Shown piece by piece: positions 12,967 through 21,912 of a DNA stretch of 32,102 nucleotides. The DNA is from Candidatus Woesearchaeota archaeon CG11_big_fil_rev_8_21_14_0_20_43_8 (GTDB taxonomy: Archaea; Nanobdellota; Nanobdellia; Woesearchaeales; CG08-08-20-14): contig PCVE01000041.1 in assembly GCA_002762705.1 (NCBI GenBank), positions 1 through 32,102 of the forward strand, read 5' to 3'. The notes under the pieces were generated by a model that saw only the letters and a program-made list of their open reading frames with translations, was not told where the DNA came from and searched no databases. The position numbers were made by a program, and so were the translations under genes. Positions within the stretch are counted from its first letter, which is position 1; each line of letters starts with the position of its first letter.

Positions 12967-14271
12967 TCATTGCAACGCATCAAATGCGCTCAATCTCTTG
13001 TCGAATTCATCCATGAGATGCATCGGCACTAGTGATGTGCATATACGCAGACCATCTGGGTGCCCTCCGCCGAATATCCCTAGTGGGACAGCAGTGAGAC
13101 CGCACCTGAACATGTCCGCAAGAAGCAGGCTTCCATCTGAATATCCTGAATGATTCACAGTGAAATAGAAACCATCACCGACAGGTCCATAGCTGTCTTC
13201 TTTATACAATATATCGAACCCATGCTTTCTGAATATCCTCTTCATCTCTCTCGCGCTTTCAGAATATGGTCTCAGATGATCTCCTATGCTGAATGTTCCT
13301 GAACTGGAAAAATCAAGCAACGATGCGAAAGCCATCTGGGCGGATCTTGGCGCGCTCGCGACTATTGAATAGAGTCCTCCTTGGATAAATGCGTCAAGGA
13401 ATCTTTCCTGGTTGAACATTTTCCTAAGCGATTGTGACCTATGATCTTTCAGAGCGTCTCCGATCGCGGTGAAACCCACTCTTTCCCCTGCATAACTGAA
13501 TATCTTCGAAGCAGAGAAAAGCGCGATATAATTATCAGTATACTTCATGATGCTTGGCGCAAGATCAGGATCATCCGGATCTAGGAATCCCGGCCTTCTT
13601 GAATCAAAACCGAAATATGCGTTGTCCTCTATGGCTGTGACATTGTGTCTCTCAAGGACTTTGGCTAGCTTCTCAAGCTCGCTTTCAGATCTGACTTCCC
13701 ATGAAGGATTGCAGGGAGATGACCAAAGAAGGGCTGCTATACTTGTATCCTCTGAAAGTCTTCGATCGATCTCTTCTACAAGCGCATCTCCTGACTTTTC
13801 ATAAGTATCAACACATTCTACGCCTACTCGCTGTATCTTAGCCTGCAGCTTATTGACAGCGAAACCAGGATCAAGTGTCATTATCTTGTCTCGTCCCTGA
13901 TAGAGTGAAGCTATGAGGCCTATCGAGACAAAGCATCCATGCATGGCTCCGACAGTGGGTATGATCGATTCAGGATCTATACTTTTGCCGAGGAATGTCC
14001 TTATGAATCTGCTTCCTGCCTCTTTTAGTTCAGGCGTCCCTGCAAACGAGCAATATTGCGCGCTGTCGGCATTATTTAGCGCGGCTTTGTGCGCTTCGAT
14101 GCCCGCATCAGGCGCAAGAAGTCCAGGGATGCCCATATCCATCCTGATATATTTTATCGAAAGAGCATCTTCTATCTTTCCTGCAAGTATGCCCACATTC
14201 CTTATCGATATGCCTTCAAGGTTGATTCCTGACTGGTTTATAACTTCGTCTATTTTCTTAGTATCTATCAT
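12967..14271 (-). CDS. PLP-dependent aminotransferase, class I/II
   Basis: A 434-residue fold-type I aminotransferase. Seen motifs are MDMGIPGLLAPDAGIEAHKAAL near the N terminus, YCSFAGTPELKEAG, WSSPCNPSW in place of the usual N-N-P-x-N-P-T, AIEDNAYFGF with the cofactor aspartate, SASKIFSYAGERVGF carrying the Schiff-base lysine and a second substrate-binding arginine area, and a C-terminal GLRICTS. The enzyme transfers an amino group between an amino acid and a 2-oxo acid; the substrate is not evident. A TATA box (minus-strand AGATTTAAATCAG) is centred about 28 bases before the start, suggesting a leaderless mRNA. It converges with the YjjX-like gene. Confidence 0.85.
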   Translation of the reverse strand: MIDTKKIDEVINQSGINLEGISIRNVGILAGKIEDALSIKYIRMDMGIPGLLAPDAGIEAHKAALNNADSAQYCSFAGTPELKEAGSRFIRTFLGKSIDPESIIPTVGAMHGCFVSIGLIASLYQGRDKIMTLDPGFAVNKLQAKIQRVGVECVDTYEKSGDALVEEIDRRLSEDTSIAALLWSSPCNPSWEVRSESELEKLAKVLERHNVTAIEDNAYFGFDSRRPGFLDPDDPDLAPSIMKYTDNYIALFSASKIFSYAGERVGFTAIGDALKDHRSQSLRKMFNQERFLDAFIQGGLYSIVASAPRSAQMAFASLLDFSSSGTFSIGDHLRPYSESAREMKRIFRKHGFDILYKEDSYGPVGDGFYFTVNHSGYSDGSLLLADMFRCGLTAVPLGIFGGGHPDGLRICTSLVPMHLMDEFDKRLSAFDALQ

Positions 14272-14418
14272 ATCGGGCAGGTTATTGCCGGATCTGATTT
14301 AAATCTTTTGGTCAGAAAATGCATCAATCAGAAAGGCACATAATCCAGTTTCAATAGTTCGCTGTTGATGTGTGGATCATATTTATCTATTATAATTTTG
14401 CTAAAAAGGGTCAAATAG

Positions 14419-14705
14419 TCACTTCAATTTAGACAAGTACTTCTCTAAGTCTTTGTAAACTTTTTTCCTGCTGAGAAGACATACCAACATGACATTTGGT
14501 TCTATGATCGCATAGACCAGCCTTGTCTCTCTAGATTGTATATCTAGTCTTACTCTGAAAAGTAGAGAATATTGCTTCGCGATGGGAGCGTATCTTGCAT
14601 GATACAGATGACAAGCGCACGCTGCATTCAGCAGTGTGCCCCGCATATGGATGAAATACCCAAATCAACAAAAGACTTCTCGTAGTGCCATGATAGCCGG
14701 AACAT
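14419..14705 (-). pseudogene. RelE/ParE-family toxin, frameshifted remnant
   Basis: Two minus-strand frames together spell a RelE-type mRNA interferase. From ATG 14705 one frame reads MFRLSWHYEKSFVDLG and stops at 14628. A different frame, open from 14646 to 14419, carries the C-terminal half, KQYSLLFRVRLD, then TRLVYAIIEPNVMLVCLLSR and KKVYKDLEKYLSKLK, the usual R-x-R-x-x-x-x-x-R-x-V-Y and final K-x-x-Y pattern. The two halves are out of frame by two bases, so the gene is probably dead. No antitoxin gene is visible beside it. Alternatively the 75-residue C-terminal frame alone is translated. Confidence 0.5.
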
Positions 14706-14784
14706 TTAAATACCCTGTTTTATTCATCCAAATCTATGCGGCCTCTGGAAAGGGGGTTGTATATATAAAGTAAATATAGGTGAG
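14703..14784 (+). promoter_or_regulatory. two TATA boxes and binding site before TRAM gene
   Basis: CATTTAAATA (14703-14712) would give a transcript from about 14735 that includes GGTGAG (14779-14784), a proper binding site for ATG 14791. TGTATATATAAAG (14758-14770) is centred 27 bases before that ATG and would give a leaderless message. Both could operate. Confidence 0.5.
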
Positions 14785-14790
14785 AAAGAT

Positions 14791-15198
14791 ATGTTTGGAA
14801 ATAGAAGACCACCAATGAGAGCTCCGGTCGAAGTCGGTGAGGAGCTGGATGTAAGGATTGAGGCTGTCGGTGAGAAAGGCGACGGCATCGCAAAGAAGAG
14901 CGGGTTCGTCCTGTTCGTTGCGAACACAAAAGTCGGAGACACTGTTAGGATCAGAGTCAACAAGGTCTTTAAGAAAGTCGCATTCGCAGATGTGATCGGC
15001 GAAGCGAGCGGACCTATACCAGAATCAAGTCCGGCACCAAGCAGGGGGGATCAGGAAGTATCTGTCCAGCCTGAGCCAGATGAGGAACGAGAAGAGGATT
15101 CAGATTCATTCGGCGAAGAATCAGAAGAGACTGACAGCGCTGATGAAGAAGAGTATTCCCAGGACTCAGAGGACGAAGAAGAAGAGAAAAACGAGTGA
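14791..15198 (+). CDS. TRAM domain protein with acidic tail
   Basis: A 135-residue protein. Residues about 13-73 form a TRAM domain, a small RNA-binding beta barrel: GEELDVRIEAVGEKGDGIAK, then GFVLFVANTKVGDTVRIRVNKVFKKVAFADVI. Stand-alone TRAM proteins in archaea act as RNA chaperones, often in cold response. The last ~55 residues are an almost uninterrupted run of Glu, Asp and Ser, which could contact basic proteins or ribosomal components. The N terminus has a basic NRRPPMR. Expression may be directed by two promoters (14703-14784). Confidence 0.88.
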   Translation: MFGNRRPPMRAPVEVGEELDVRIEAVGEKGDGIAKKSGFVLFVANTKVGDTVRIRVNKVFKKVAFADVIGEASGPIPESSPAPSRGDQEVSVQPEPDEEREEDSDSFGEESEETDSADEEEYSQDSEDEEEEKNE

Positions 15199-15229
15199 TT
15201 CTTTACATTTTTTTGATTTTTTCTTAAGT

Positions 15230-15241
15230 TTTTTATATATT
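15230..15241 (+). promoter_or_regulatory. TATA box of gene at 15260
   Basis: TTTTTATATATT is centred about 26 bases before ATG 15260. This supports a leaderless start at 15260 and argues against the longer open frame from 15080, which overlaps the TRAM gene. Confidence 0.55.
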
Positions 15242-15259
15242 CTGATACACCCCCAGCCT

Positions 15260-15841
15260 ATGGCGCGGCTTGAATCCTTAGCTGAAGAAGGCATTGTGAA
15301 ATATTTCTTCCATTCTCCGTCTTCCAGACTGCCGATCCGCGATGTGCTCAATGAGCAGGGGGCGGGTCATAAGAGAGAGCCACATATCGAGGCAGGCGCT
15401 GAGAACTATCTCACTGGATGCTATCAGAGGAATGTCCGGAATTTCGCTTTTTCAGACCGGCGATATCTTTTCTGGGTGACTATGTGCAGGAACAGAGGGC
15501 TTGAACAGAACGGCAGGCAGTTTGTCGTCGGATATCTCGACAAGAAAGAGGTCCTAGAACGTGGAGATCACCTGGCCGTCAGGGGTGATGTACATCTTTA
15601 TTCATTCTCAGATGCGATTCTTGTCTCTGATATCTTCGATTGGAAGAGTTTCACTCGTCCTCTTCTGAATTCAGTGCCATTTATTGATAAAAGAAGGACT
15701 AAAAAAATCCTGGCCTGCTTCAAAGGGAAGAGAAACATTACGGATAGATGCATAGAAGAGATTATCCGCCTTGACACCGGGATGTATACCTGCGTCGGTC
15801 TGTCCTGTGACTATGCTAATAGATGTCCTAGGATTTCTTAA
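15260..15841 (+). CDS. uncharacterised cysteine-containing protein
   Basis: A 193-residue soluble protein that I do not recognise. It has a central strand-rich section (RRYLFWVTMCRNRGLEQ, RQFVVGYLDKKEVLERGDHLAVRGDVHLYSF), reminiscent of small PUA/EVE-like nucleic-acid-binding folds, but this is only resemblance. The C terminus CVGLSCDYANRCPR has three closely spaced cysteines that could bind metal. ATG 15260 has a TATA box at the leaderless distance. It follows the TRAM gene on the same strand, 61 bases away, and converges with rad50. Confidence 0.6.
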   Translation: MARLESLAEEGIVKYFFHSPSSRLPIRDVLNEQGAGHKREPHIEAGAENYLTGCYQRNVRNFAFSDRRYLFWVTMCRNRGLEQNGRQFVVGYLDKKEVLERGDHLAVRGDVHLYSFSDAILVSDIFDWKSFTRPLLNSVPFIDKRRTKKILACFKGKRNITDRCIEEIIRLDTGMYTCVGLSCDYANRCPRIS

Positions 15842-15935
15842 AATGGCCTTTCTTTGATTTTCGGGAAAAACTTAATGTGAAACGGAGTCAATATCCATAA
15901 ATGGCCCTATCAGCCGTCAGGCTTCTTTGTCGATT

Positions 15936-18398
15936 CTATAGCACTCTGCTCACATGCTCTGTCTTCTCGATACGGACAATGTTCTCGACAAAGCTCTCTA
16001 TCTTCGGGTCATGCGAGACAATGATCGTCTGCTGAGCGCCGATCTCCTCGAGCACATCACGTACTCGATCAAGCTGATCAGAACTGAATCCATCTGTCGG
16101 TTCATCCAGTATTATTATCTCGTCGGTGCGGATTGTCTTGATAAGATCATTGATCACTTTGTTCAACGCAAGTCTATAAGCCAAAGCGATAGATGTCTTC
16201 TCGCCGCCAGACAGATGCGCGACGTCGATGTCATGGCCGTTCTGGAACACAAGCGGAGTGAATTCATCATCGATCGAGACACTGGTCGTGTCATCCTCGA
16301 CAAGCATATCGAACCAGTTCTGGAACAGGCTCTTGAATTCACGATTGATCTTCACCATGACATGTTTCTCTATGGTGCTCATGAGATTCATGAACTGGTC
16401 CTGGAGCCAGATCGACAAGCCTTCATATGTCTTCAGGCGGGAGTACGCTTCCCTCATCTTCCTGACATCTTCTTCTATCTCGATGCAGAAAGCCTCAAGA
16501 GAATCATGCTCGCTCTTCAGCCTCTCTCTTCTGAGCTTGATCTCTTCAAGCAGACCTGAAAGATTCTGGAATCCGACTTTCTTTTCTAGATGTTCTTTTT
16601 CGATATCACCAAATGCATCTGACTTTGTGATAGATAGATCCCGTTCTTTTTTTATCTCATTGATATTTTCTTCAGCGAATGTCGGGTCATTCTTTGCGTC
16701 GCGCAGGCTCTGGCGTTTTTCATCTAGACGCAAAAGGATGTGTTTCCTCTCCTGGAACCTCATATGTAGTTCTCTTATCATGGTGATGGCTTTCTTTTTC
16801 TTCTCGATCGAATCAAGCATCTTCATATCAGATAGCGTGTCAAGTTCTTTCTCAGTTAGAAGGACCTCTTCTTTTAGCCTGTCGATCTCTTCATTTGACT
16901 GTAGCATCGTGGCTTTACGTCTATAGAACTCATCGAACCATGATTTTATCCGCGCAAGACCGATCTCTTGTTCTGAAAGCGTGTCCAATTTGTTGTGCAT
17001 GGATTCGATCTCTTCCTTAAGACTGACACGTTTCACCGCAAGCTTGGATATGATGGTATTGTTCTCGAGTATGACATTGTTCTCCTTCTCCAATATCGAC
17101 CTCTTATGGACACCATCGACAGTCTGCAGACATGTCGGGCATTCCTTCAGATCACTTATCCTGTTGACAAGCTCATCAGCATCCAGCTTATAGACTTCTG
17201 CCTTTGTGATAGCGGAATCAAGCGCCTTCATAGCCTCTTCTTTCTCCTTGAGTTTTCCAAGGAAAGTATCTTTCTTCTCAAGATTCTTTTTTATCAGATC
17301 GACTTTCTTGATATATTCTGTTTCTTTTTTTAGGTCCTCACTGAATTCTTCTGCCTGCATAGAGAGCTCTTTTATTGATCTCTTCAGGTTCTGCAGCCTC
17401 TCAGTGAACGCAGCCCTCTTCTCAGATGATTCTCTGTATTCATCTTGCAATATCTCAAGATCTTTTTCAGCAGATCCGATATCAGGTTCATCCGAAGTGG
17501 ATTCGATAGATGCTGATCTTTTCTCAAGTGTCAATATCTCTTCGGCATATTGCTTCATCCGTCTCTCAAGTTCGACTCGTTGCCGTAATTTCTCTTCGAG
17601 CTTTGTCTTGAGTATCTCTGTCTGTTGTTTTATTGTCCTGAAAACATCTAAGCGTTCTTCAGATTCCAAAATCCCCTTCTTTTTCTCAGAATGGTCCTTC
17701 ATGACTTTCTTTAGTTCAGTCTCACATCTCTCAAGATCATCTTTTGTGCGGCCAAGCAATAGACGCCGCTGCTTCATCATCTCTTCTTTCTCAGAAAGGC
17801 CGATAGTCCTACCTTTCTCAAGGCGTGTCCTGTCTTTTAGCGTCTTGACATATTCGGCCGCGTTCTCTTTTAGCCGTTTGTATTTATCGATCCTAAAGAC
17901 CCGCCGCAAAGTGTCGAGCCGCATCTGCGGGTCAGAGAACAATATGTGCTTCATCTCTTCTTGTGGAGTATAGACTGTGAATCGGTATACAAGATCTTCT
18001 CCTCGTCCGATAAGGCTCTTAGGATATCCGATCAAGTCATATATCTTCGAACGCATCTCGACTGGCGTGTAATCATGGCGCTTGCCATCGATCTCTATAT
18101 ATCCAGCTTCCTGACGGATGCCTTTGCTATGTCTTTTTAGGTTCCGTCCTATAAGCACTTCATTTCCACCGACGATGATCGATAGTTCGACAGAGCCATC
18201 ATTTTTTCCTTTCCTGAGAAGTGATTGTGCAGGTAAAGAACCCTTCTTTATGCCGAAAAGACCGAATTCTATGGCATGCAGGATAGATGATTTCCCGGCC
18301 CCTATATCGCCAGATAGCAGAAGAGTCCCTTTTGGGAATGTGACTTCTTCTTCCCGATAGCTTCTGATATTCTGGAGCTTTATGGATTTGATCAGCAT
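15936..18398 (-). CDS. rad50: Rad50-like SMC-family ATPase
   Basis: An 820-residue ATPase of the DNA double-strand-break repair type. The N-terminal half-site has QNIRSYREEEVTFPKGTLLL and Walker A GDIGAGKSSIL. Two long coiled-coil arms flank a zinc hook, ECPTCLQTV, near residue 418. The C-terminal half-site has the signature LSGGEKTSIALAYRLAL near 730, Walker B IIILDEPTDGF near 765 and the H-loop IIVSHD. Rad50 normally works with the nuclease Mre11; neither mre11, herA nor nurA is next to it here. A TATA box (minus-strand CTTTTTATATCC, 18419-18430) about 27 bases upstream predicts a leaderless mRNA. Confidence 0.92.
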   Translation of the reverse strand: MLIKSIKLQNIRSYREEEVTFPKGTLLLSGDIGAGKSSILHAIEFGLFGIKKGSLPAQSLLRKGKNDGSVELSIIVGGNEVLIGRNLKRHSKGIRQEAGYIEIDGKRHDYTPVEMRSKIYDLIGYPKSLIGRGEDLVYRFTVYTPQEEMKHILFSDPQMRLDTLRRVFRIDKYKRLKENAAEYVKTLKDRTRLEKGRTIGLSEKEEMMKQRRLLLGRTKDDLERCETELKKVMKDHSEKKKGILESEERLDVFRTIKQQTEILKTKLEEKLRQRVELERRMKQYAEEILTLEKRSASIESTSDEPDIGSAEKDLEILQDEYRESSEKRAAFTERLQNLKRSIKELSMQAEEFSEDLKKETEYIKKVDLIKKNLEKKDTFLGKLKEKEEAMKALDSAITKAEVYKLDADELVNRISDLKECPTCLQTVDGVHKRSILEKENNVILENNTIISKLAVKRVSLKEEIESMHNKLDTLSEQEIGLARIKSWFDEFYRRKATMLQSNEEIDRLKEEVLLTEKELDTLSDMKMLDSIEKKKKAITMIRELHMRFQERKHILLRLDEKRQSLRDAKNDPTFAEENINEIKKERDLSITKSDAFGDIEKEHLEKKVGFQNLSGLLEEIKLRRERLKSEHDSLEAFCIEIEEDVRKMREAYSRLKTYEGLSIWLQDQFMNLMSTIEKHVMVKINREFKSLFQNWFDMLVEDDTTSVSIDDEFTPLVFQNGHDIDVAHLSGGEKTSIALAYRLALNKVINDLIKTIRTDEIIILDEPTDGFSSDQLDRVRDVLEEIGAQQTIIVSHDPKIESFVENIVRIEKTEHVSRVL

Positions 18399-18418
18399 AA
18401 GTATATGGTTTGCGACGT

Positions 18419-18430
18419 GGATATAAAAAG
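18419..18430 (-). promoter_or_regulatory. TATA box of rad50-like gene
   Basis: Minus-strand CTTTTTATATCC is centred about 27 bases before ATG 18398, with no ribosome binding site between. Thus rad50 is probably transcribed separately from the 953-residue gene upstream. Confidence 0.6.
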
Positions 18431-18518
18431 TTTAAGAAACAGCTAAAAAAAGCACCCTACATATCACAGCATCATCCAGTATGCTTCAAAGATACAAAGC
18501 CAATCTCAAAAAGAGCAA

Positions 18519-21380
18519 TCAATCAGCCTTGTTCAATGCGAGCAGTTCGATGTCTGTCTTCAATTCAAGAAGATCATAATATGTCCTCTTCTTGTCATCG
18601 CCATCAGGCAGTACCTCATACGCAGGCTGGAGCAAAGAATAGAGTTTCTTCGATGCCACCACGTCCTTCTCTTTGATAGCTTCTTTGGCTTCAGAAAGCA
18701 ATGACAAGACTTTCTGGAATGATGGGTCTTTCTCGTTATCAAATGTGATAGCGCCAGCACCGCCTTTGTCGAGCCGGTCAAGTTCTTCAGAAAGATACAG
18801 ATGGAACGCGTCATCGCTGATCTCTGTCTTCTCGCGGAGCAGCTGTTCACGTATATCGAGCATCTTCTGCTCACGGCGCACCAATTGCTTCTCTTTGTCT
18901 TTGAGTCTCGCATCAAGTTCAGAAAGCTCTCTCTCTTTCTCTTTGTTCGCCTCTTTCTTGACCATTATGTCCGTGCTAAGCTTCTCGTAGTTTTTCTCGA
19001 GATCATCGACTTTTTTCTTAAGCATCTTCTCACGGCGTTCGTATTTAGTGATATCAGTCTTCAACTCCTTCGCTTTTGCGATCTTTCGTCTCTCCTTTTC
19101 AAGCCGGTCTAGTTCAGCACTATATTTCTCTTCAAGCGAAGCGATGTGCTTCTCTCGTGAATCCATGCTGTCTTTTAGTTTTCCCATTATGCTCTCTTTC
19201 TCTTTCACAGAATTCTGCAATTCGACAAGCCGGGATATCTTCTTGACAACACCTTTCTCTTTGCTATCCAGAAGGCGTACATTCTTCTCGATCTCATGTA
19301 CGGTCTTGATTATCTCCGCTTCTTTCTTGTTCAGGAGATCGACATTCTGCTGGATTATGCCTTTCTTCACATCGATAGAGTTCATGTTGGTCCGAAGTTC
19401 TTTCGTCCGAAGCTCCCATTCATTCCCATATTTTGTGAGCTCCTGTTTATATGCCGGCATTATATTCTCGAACTCTTTCTTATAATCAAGAAGCTCAGCA
19501 CGCAGAGTGTCAAGCCGTTTCAATTTCTCTTCATATTCCTGCTGGAGCTGTGACAGGTCGCCTGATTTCAATAATATCTCTTTCTCTTTTATCTCAAGAC
19601 GTTTCTTCGCTTCCATCACTTTGATCTCTTCTGATTTTATATCCTCTTCCTGACGTGAGAGCTCAAGCCTGCTTTTCTGCACATCATCAGTATGTCTCTT
19701 GACGAGTAGATCCTTGCCATTGATCCTGTCTTCTTCAAAAGTGAGCCGCTCTGCGATGGATTTTATCTCGACTTTATCAGTCTCTACTTCTTCTATCTTC
19801 TCTTTTAGGAAAAATTTCAGTTTCTGCAGCGCTTCTCTCTCTTTTGTCAAGCCTTCGAATTTCTGCATATATTCTGCTTTATATCGATCCAGGTCCTTGC
19901 TTTTCTGCTTTGCGTCTCTTTGCAGCCGATCGAGCTCTTTTTCTTTGAATTCTATCTTCTGTCTCTCATCATTCAACTCGAATTCTTTCTTCTCGAATTC
20001 TTTTCGTCGGATCTCTACATCTTTTTCCCGTTCTTTAAGGGCAGCTTCTTTCTCTTTTAGGATATGTTTCTCAGTTGATAGATCTTTTTCGCGATCGCCA
20101 AGTTCAGTGATCTTATGATTGACTTTCTCGAATTCGTTTTGGAGCTTCTCTTTCTGACGTTCCTGCTCAAGCTTAAAATCCTGTTTCGCCTTGCTTAGCT
20201 CAAGTTTCTTCTCTTCTATCTCTTCCTTTTTCTCTCTTTGTCTGTCTTCATGCAGGCTGATCTTCTCCTGGCGTTCGACTAGCTTGAGCGCCTTCTCTTC
20301 TGCAGCTTTTTCCTGCTTCTTTAGGGCTGCTGTGGCATGCTCGATCTCTTTTTTCAGTTCTTTTAGCTGACGGATCTCTTTTGTCAGCTTATCTTCTATC
20401 TCACGGACCTCTTCAAGACGGTCCAAAGCACTGCCGCCTATCGGGCCGATATCATCGAAATCTGGTTCATCTTTGACCTTCTCTTTGACTTCTTTTAAGA
20501 GATTCTCTGCGTTCTTGCTTTCGCCTTCGACAACAGATAATCTTTCCCGTACTTCTTTTTCAAGGTCATCATGTCTTTTCTCATCATGTCCCTCTACTGT
20601 CAGATTATCAATATCTTCTTTGATCTTCTCCTCTTCATCCATTGACTCGTCATTCTGATCAGAACCCATAAACCCCAAAAATGCAGAAAGCACATTTTGG
20701 AACTCAACACGAGATGATGTCCGGGAAAGGTCATCTGCAAGCCAGTTCTCTTTCAAAACATCGCGTACCCATACTGCGAAGTCATTCTTGACTTCATTCA
20801 CATGATGGGAGAAATCCATATCATCCATGGTCTTGACAGCTCCAAAAAGTTCATTCAGATTCCTGATCTCACTGCCATTTTTGAGCCGGAAATATTGAGA
20901 CGGTGATACCGATTCGTTTTTTGTCTTGATACTGACTTTTTGCTCTTCATTGGATATCGCATCGCTGACTATAATCTCTTGTGTGATATCTTCAGGCCTA
21001 TCATCTACACTTACTGCCACTTCAGGGGTCTGTGTCTCATGCATTTCATGAGTCTCATCAGGATTTGGGATATTCCAGAAATCTTCATCTTCATTGACGT
21101 GGATCATCTTGACTTTTATATCAGCAGATAACCGTGGTGTCTCTTTCTTCTTTCCAAGTGAGAGGATGCTGTCTATTATGCCATGTTTTTTCTTTGTCTG
21201 AAATTCAGGCGCAGGTGCGCTTGGCATATCAGTCTGTCCAGATTGAACAAAATCTTCAAAGTGAGGCGGTTCTGAGACCTCGTCGTGCTTCTCTTCTTTT
21301 GGTTCAGTATCTTCCTTGAGTAGATTATCAAGTTTAGAATTCAATGCTTTTATCTCTTTATCAAGCTCTTCCTTGCTCAT
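18519..21380 (-). CDS. large coiled-coil protein with DUF5752-like domain
   Basis: A 953-residue cytoplasmic protein without membrane segments. Residues 1-155 are polar and probably disordered. Residues about 160-236 form a compact domain (SQYFRLKNGSEIRNLNELFG, DFSHHVNEVKNDFAVWVRDV), similar to DUF5752-type domains often seen in DPANN proteins. From about 300 to 870 it is an extremely charged Lys/Glu coiled coil. A short helical C-terminal domain (EAIKEKDVVASKKLYSLLQP) follows, resembling repeats seen in other archaeal coiled-coil proteins. It may be a structural or scaffold protein. It lies upstream of rad50, but the long coil lacks ATPase halves, so it is not itself an SMC. GAGG lies immediately before ATG 21380. 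Confidence 0.75.
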   Translation of the reverse strand: MSKEELDKEIKALNSKLDNLLKEDTEPKEEKHDEVSEPPHFEDFVQSGQTDMPSAPAPEFQTKKKHGIIDSILSLGKKKETPRLSADIKVKMIHVNEDEDFWNIPNPDETHEMHETQTPEVAVSVDDRPEDITQEIIVSDAISNEEQKVSIKTKNESVSPSQYFRLKNGSEIRNLNELFGAVKTMDDMDFSHHVNEVKNDFAVWVRDVLKENWLADDLSRTSSRVEFQNVLSAFLGFMGSDQNDESMDEEEKIKEDIDNLTVEGHDEKRHDDLEKEVRERLSVVEGESKNAENLLKEVKEKVKDEPDFDDIGPIGGSALDRLEEVREIEDKLTKEIRQLKELKKEIEHATAALKKQEKAAEEKALKLVERQEKISLHEDRQREKKEEIEEKKLELSKAKQDFKLEQERQKEKLQNEFEKVNHKITELGDREKDLSTEKHILKEKEAALKEREKDVEIRRKEFEKKEFELNDERQKIEFKEKELDRLQRDAKQKSKDLDRYKAEYMQKFEGLTKEREALQKLKFFLKEKIEEVETDKVEIKSIAERLTFEEDRINGKDLLVKRHTDDVQKSRLELSRQEEDIKSEEIKVMEAKKRLEIKEKEILLKSGDLSQLQQEYEEKLKRLDTLRAELLDYKKEFENIMPAYKQELTKYGNEWELRTKELRTNMNSIDVKKGIIQQNVDLLNKKEAEIIKTVHEIEKNVRLLDSKEKGVVKKISRLVELQNSVKEKESIMGKLKDSMDSREKHIASLEEKYSAELDRLEKERRKIAKAKELKTDITKYERREKMLKKKVDDLEKNYEKLSTDIMVKKEANKEKERELSELDARLKDKEKQLVRREQKMLDIREQLLREKTEISDDAFHLYLSEELDRLDKGGAGAITFDNEKDPSFQKVLSLLSEAKEAIKEKDVVASKKLYSLLQPAYEVLPDGDDKKRTYYDLLELKTDIELLALNKAD

Positions 21381-21477
21381 CCTCTTTTCCCCCTTTATCA
21401 GGAATATCCCAATGTTAAGATTATTATGATATAATATGTATTATACGCCCCAGGCTATTTAAATACTTTTTGGAAAG

Positions 21478-21488
21478 CTTTTTAAAAG
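21478..21488 (+). promoter_or_regulatory. TATA box of aIF-1A gene
   Basis: CTTTTTAAAAG is centred about 27 bases before ATG 21510, so the mRNA is probably leaderless. The gap 21381-21509 also contains AT-rich boxes (TATTTAAATA near 21457, and ATATTATATC on the other strand) that may drive the divergent coiled-coil gene. Confidence 0.5.
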
Positions 21489-21509
21489 GGAGCCCATTTT
21501 TAAATACAG

Positions 21510-21872
21510 ATGGCATTTATACCCAAAAAAAAGAAGAAAGTCAAAAAAGGTCAGGAAGCAGAAGAAGAAGATCAATTGATCCGACGTGTCAAGCTTCCGC
21601 GTGGCAGAGAGACATTAGGCCTTCTTGACCAAAGATTAGGTGCATCAAGGGTACGTGTCAGATGTCTTGATGGAAAGACTCGTGTATGCAGGATACCAGG
21701 AAGGCTGAAAAGGCGTCTTTGGGTCAGACCAGGTGACATAGTCATAGTCGAACCATGGGAGTTTGGTGGTGACGAGAAAGGCGATGTCATATTCAAGTAT
21801 AAGCCGATACAGGTCCAATGGCTTGAGACGAACGGTTATCTGAAGAAACTCACAGATATGGACGCTTTCTAA
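21510..21872 (+). CDS. eif1a: translation initiation factor aIF-1A
   Basis: A 120-residue protein with a lysine-rich N-terminal tail (KKKKKVKKG). The OB-fold of aIF-1A follows: [24 protein letters not shown], then [30 protein letters not shown]. It binds the A site of the small ribosomal subunit and aids start-codon selection. The length is somewhat above the usual archaeal 95-110 residues because of the charged start and a helical ending, [16 protein letters not shown]. It is among the clearest archaeal markers in the window. Confidence 0.95.
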   Translation: MAFIPKKKKKVKKGQEAEEEDQLIRRVKLPRGRETLGLLDQRLGASRVRVRCLDGKTRVCRIPGRLKRRLWVRPGDIVIVEPWEFGGDEKGDVIFKYKPIQVQWLETNGYLKKLTDMDAF

Positions 21873-21912
21873 GGTAAGCTTTATATTCTAATTTAATCTA
21901 GCATAATCTGGG

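Noticed and set aside
14720-14963. Minus-strand frames opposite the TRAM gene
   Set aside because: They are antisense to a recognisable TRAM domain and span its promoters.
15080-15259. Longer N terminus for the gene at 15260
   Set aside because: It would overlap the TRAM gene out of frame and translate its acidic tail codons; the TATA box supports 15260.
17206-17973. 255-residue Ser-rich plus-strand frame opposite rad50
   Set aside because: It is an antisense shadow of a coiled-coil gene; the Ser/Phe bias comes from the complement of Lys/Glu codons.
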